A stretch of DNA of 6,196 nucleotides, taken from the NCBI GenBank assembly GCA_023248365.1, contig JAHFER010000102.1, positions 1 to 6,196 on the forward strand. The letters are read 5' to 3'. A program made the position numbers and the translations under genes. The notes below the pieces were generated by a model. It was not told where the DNA came from. It was given only the letters and a program-made list of their open reading frames with translations, and made no database searches. This document shows, in pieces, positions 5,456 through 6,196 of the stretch. The stretch is from Nitrospirota bacterium (GTDB taxonomy: Bacteria; Nitrospirota; 9FT-COMBO-42-15; HDB-SIOI813). Every line of letters starts with the position of its first letter. Positions within the stretch are counted from its first letter, which is position 1.

Positions 5456-5939
5456 TTTCCTTTATCCATTTAGAAGGGTCAGATTCTCCAAAGCCGAAGT
5501 GTATATATCTAACAACTCCCTCTTTATCAATCACATAAGAGGTCGGCATGGCACGGGGGCCATATTGGGTTATAACAGATGAGCTTGGATCAGTTAATAT
5601 AATCATATTTGATGCGGCAACAGGGAATTTTCCAAGAAATTCCTGCATACTTGTCCTTTTCTTATCCTGATTAATTGCAAGTATAGTAAGGCCTGAGTCT
5701 GCATATTTTTTTGCAAGGGTCTCAAGCTGAGGAAATTCCTTTTGACAGGGCCCGCACCAGCTTGCCCAGAAATTTATATATACAACCTTCCCCTTCAGGC
5801 TGTTAAGCGAAACAGATCTTCCGGAAACATCATTAAGGGTAAATTCAGGCGCCTTGTTATTGAGCTGTACTGCCCACGACTCAGTTGCAGCTAAAGTTAC
5901 CAATAAAATAATAATCAAAAATTGCCTAATCTTATTCAT
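5436..5939 (-). CDS. TlpA/ResA-like periplasmic thiol-disulfide oxidoreductase
   Basis: This 167-residue protein has an N-terminal signal peptide or anchor (about 1-23, possible cleavage after SWA) and a thioredoxin-fold domain of the AhpC-TSA/Redoxin type. Visible motifs are APEFTLNDVSG at 30-40, FWASWCGPC at 57-65 with redox Cys62 and Cys65, Glu68 of the CxxCxxExP pattern, and the cis-proline region AMPTSYVID (Pro132). It should act in the periplasm, reducing or exchanging disulfides. It is the first gene of the operon, so its probable clients are the Cys-bearing DUF4266 and DUF3570 proteins encoded next. A role in cytochrome c maturation, common for this family, is less supported because no ccm gene is present. 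ATG 5939 is preceded by AGGAG (complement of 5952-5956) with a 12-nt spacing, which is rather long. The length and catalytic residues are normal. Confidence 0.93.
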   Translation of the reverse strand: MNKIRQFLIIILLVTLAATESWAVQLNNKAPEFTLNDVSGRSVSLNSLKGKVVYINFWASWCGPCQKEFPQLETLAKKYADSGLTILAINQDKKRTSMQEFLGKFPVAASNMIILTDPSSSVITQYGPRAMPTSYVIDKEGVVRYIHFGFGESDPSKWIKEIDALIK

Positions 5940-5979
5940 CAGTAAATCTCTCTCCTAAAAACCAACGGTAAAAAAAATT

Positions 5980-6008
5980 ATGTTAGCATACATTAAATAT
6001 TATTCCAA
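5980..6008 (-). promoter_or_regulatory. Candidate promoter of the thioredoxin-DUF4266-DUF3570-apbE operon
   Basis: On the minus strand TTGGAA (complement of 6003-6008, 4/6 to -35) is followed by a 17-bp spacer and TAACAT (complement of 5980-5985, 4/6 to -10). The -10 is preceded by TGC, giving an extended -10. The predicted leader is about 30-35 nt and includes AGGAG at 5952-5956. The stretch is strongly AT-rich, unlike its surroundings. The call is by eye. Confidence 0.45.
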
Positions 6009-6034
6009 ATTAAAATTTGATTAGAAAACCAGAC

Positions 6035-6167
6035 TTGATGGCCTCTTAAAAAGCCACGGAAACGGACGGCTTTGTAAAAGCTTCAGGTGCAAGGCGCGCA
6101 AATCCTGAGGAATGAGGCGTACTTTGTTGGTACGCCGCAATGACGAAGGATGAAGCGCAACGCCGCA
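6035..6167 (+). repeat. Palindromic intergenic repeat, copy 2 (inverted relative to copy 1)
   Basis: The reverse complement of this stretch aligns with 2841-2974 with five substitutions and a single-base gap. The central hairpin (GGCGTAC, loop CAACAAA, GTACGCC) is unchanged. The short TGGCTT-type tail hairpin is also kept (complement of 6039-6056). Unlike copy 1, the far outer arm is absent: identity stops at 6167 and unrelated sequence follows. It lies 26 bp upstream of the candidate -35 box of the operon. No gene is visible in it. Confidence 0.85.
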
Positions 6168-6172
6168 CGACC

Positions 6173-6196
6173 CATTGCATCTACTTCGTAGCAATG
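6173..6196. repeat. Short dyad next to repeat copy 2, at the window edge
   Basis: CATTGC (6173-6178) and GCAATG (6191-6196) are inverted repeats, and TAC/GTA (6182-6184, 6188-6190) can pair inside around TTC. It begins five bases after copy 2 ends, where copy 1 has its outer arm. It may continue beyond the window, so its full extent is unknown. Confidence 0.4.

Noticed and set aside
5814..5831. DVSGRS in the thioredoxin (residues 37-42) as a flavinylation site
   Set aside because: The Ala of the S-G-A core is Arg here, and this Asp-x-x-Gly stretch is a normal conserved element of TlpA/ResA thioredoxins.

Overview
The window reads as a piece of a Gram-negative bacterial chromosome. It encodes an outer-membrane beta-barrel protein, a lipoprotein with a lipobox, and two exported periplasmic enzymes. 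By eye the base composition is moderate to slightly AT-rich. The gene content and a palindromic intergenic repeat would suit an environmental Nitrospirota or Desulfobacterota-like lineage, but this placement is a weak inference; no marker gene is present.

Region 1 (1-442, plus strand) holds the C-terminal end of a zeta-toxin-like P-loop ATPase. It overlaps by 14 nt a 61-residue acidic protein of the type usually found beside such ATPases, so this is probably a toxin-antitoxin-like pair.

Region 2 (443-2546, plus strand) is a short intergenic stretch followed by a 670-residue membrane diguanylate cyclase with a multi-helix membrane domain, an extracytoplasmic helical segment, HAMP and GGEEF with an intact I-site. 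The intergenic stretch has a 17-bp perfect dyad and a promoter-like sequence. The promoter-like sequence would start transcription at the cyclase ATG, which has no Shine-Dalgarno sequence.

Region 3 (2547-2981) lies between the convergent cyclase and apbE. It holds a possible 58-residue Cys-rich small gene on the minus strand and one copy of a palindromic repeat.

Region 4 (2982-5939, minus strand) is a tight four-gene operon, in transcription order: TlpA/ResA-like thioredoxin, DUF4266 lipoprotein, DUF3570 outer-membrane protein, ApbE flavin transferase. The junctions are a 20-nt overlap, a 0-nt gap and a 5-nt gap, so translation is probably coupled. A plausible promoter lies at 5980-6008. The set looks like one envelope redox module: a thiol enzyme, a small Cys-containing lipoprotein, a barrel protein and the enzyme that attaches FMN covalently to exported proteins. 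The barrel protein carries an SGAST sequence resembling the ApbE acceptor motif, which suggests an untested enzyme-substrate link.

Region 5 (5940-6196) holds the operon promoter and a second, inverted copy of the repeat. The operon is therefore bracketed by inverted repeats of about 133 bp, roughly 96% identical.
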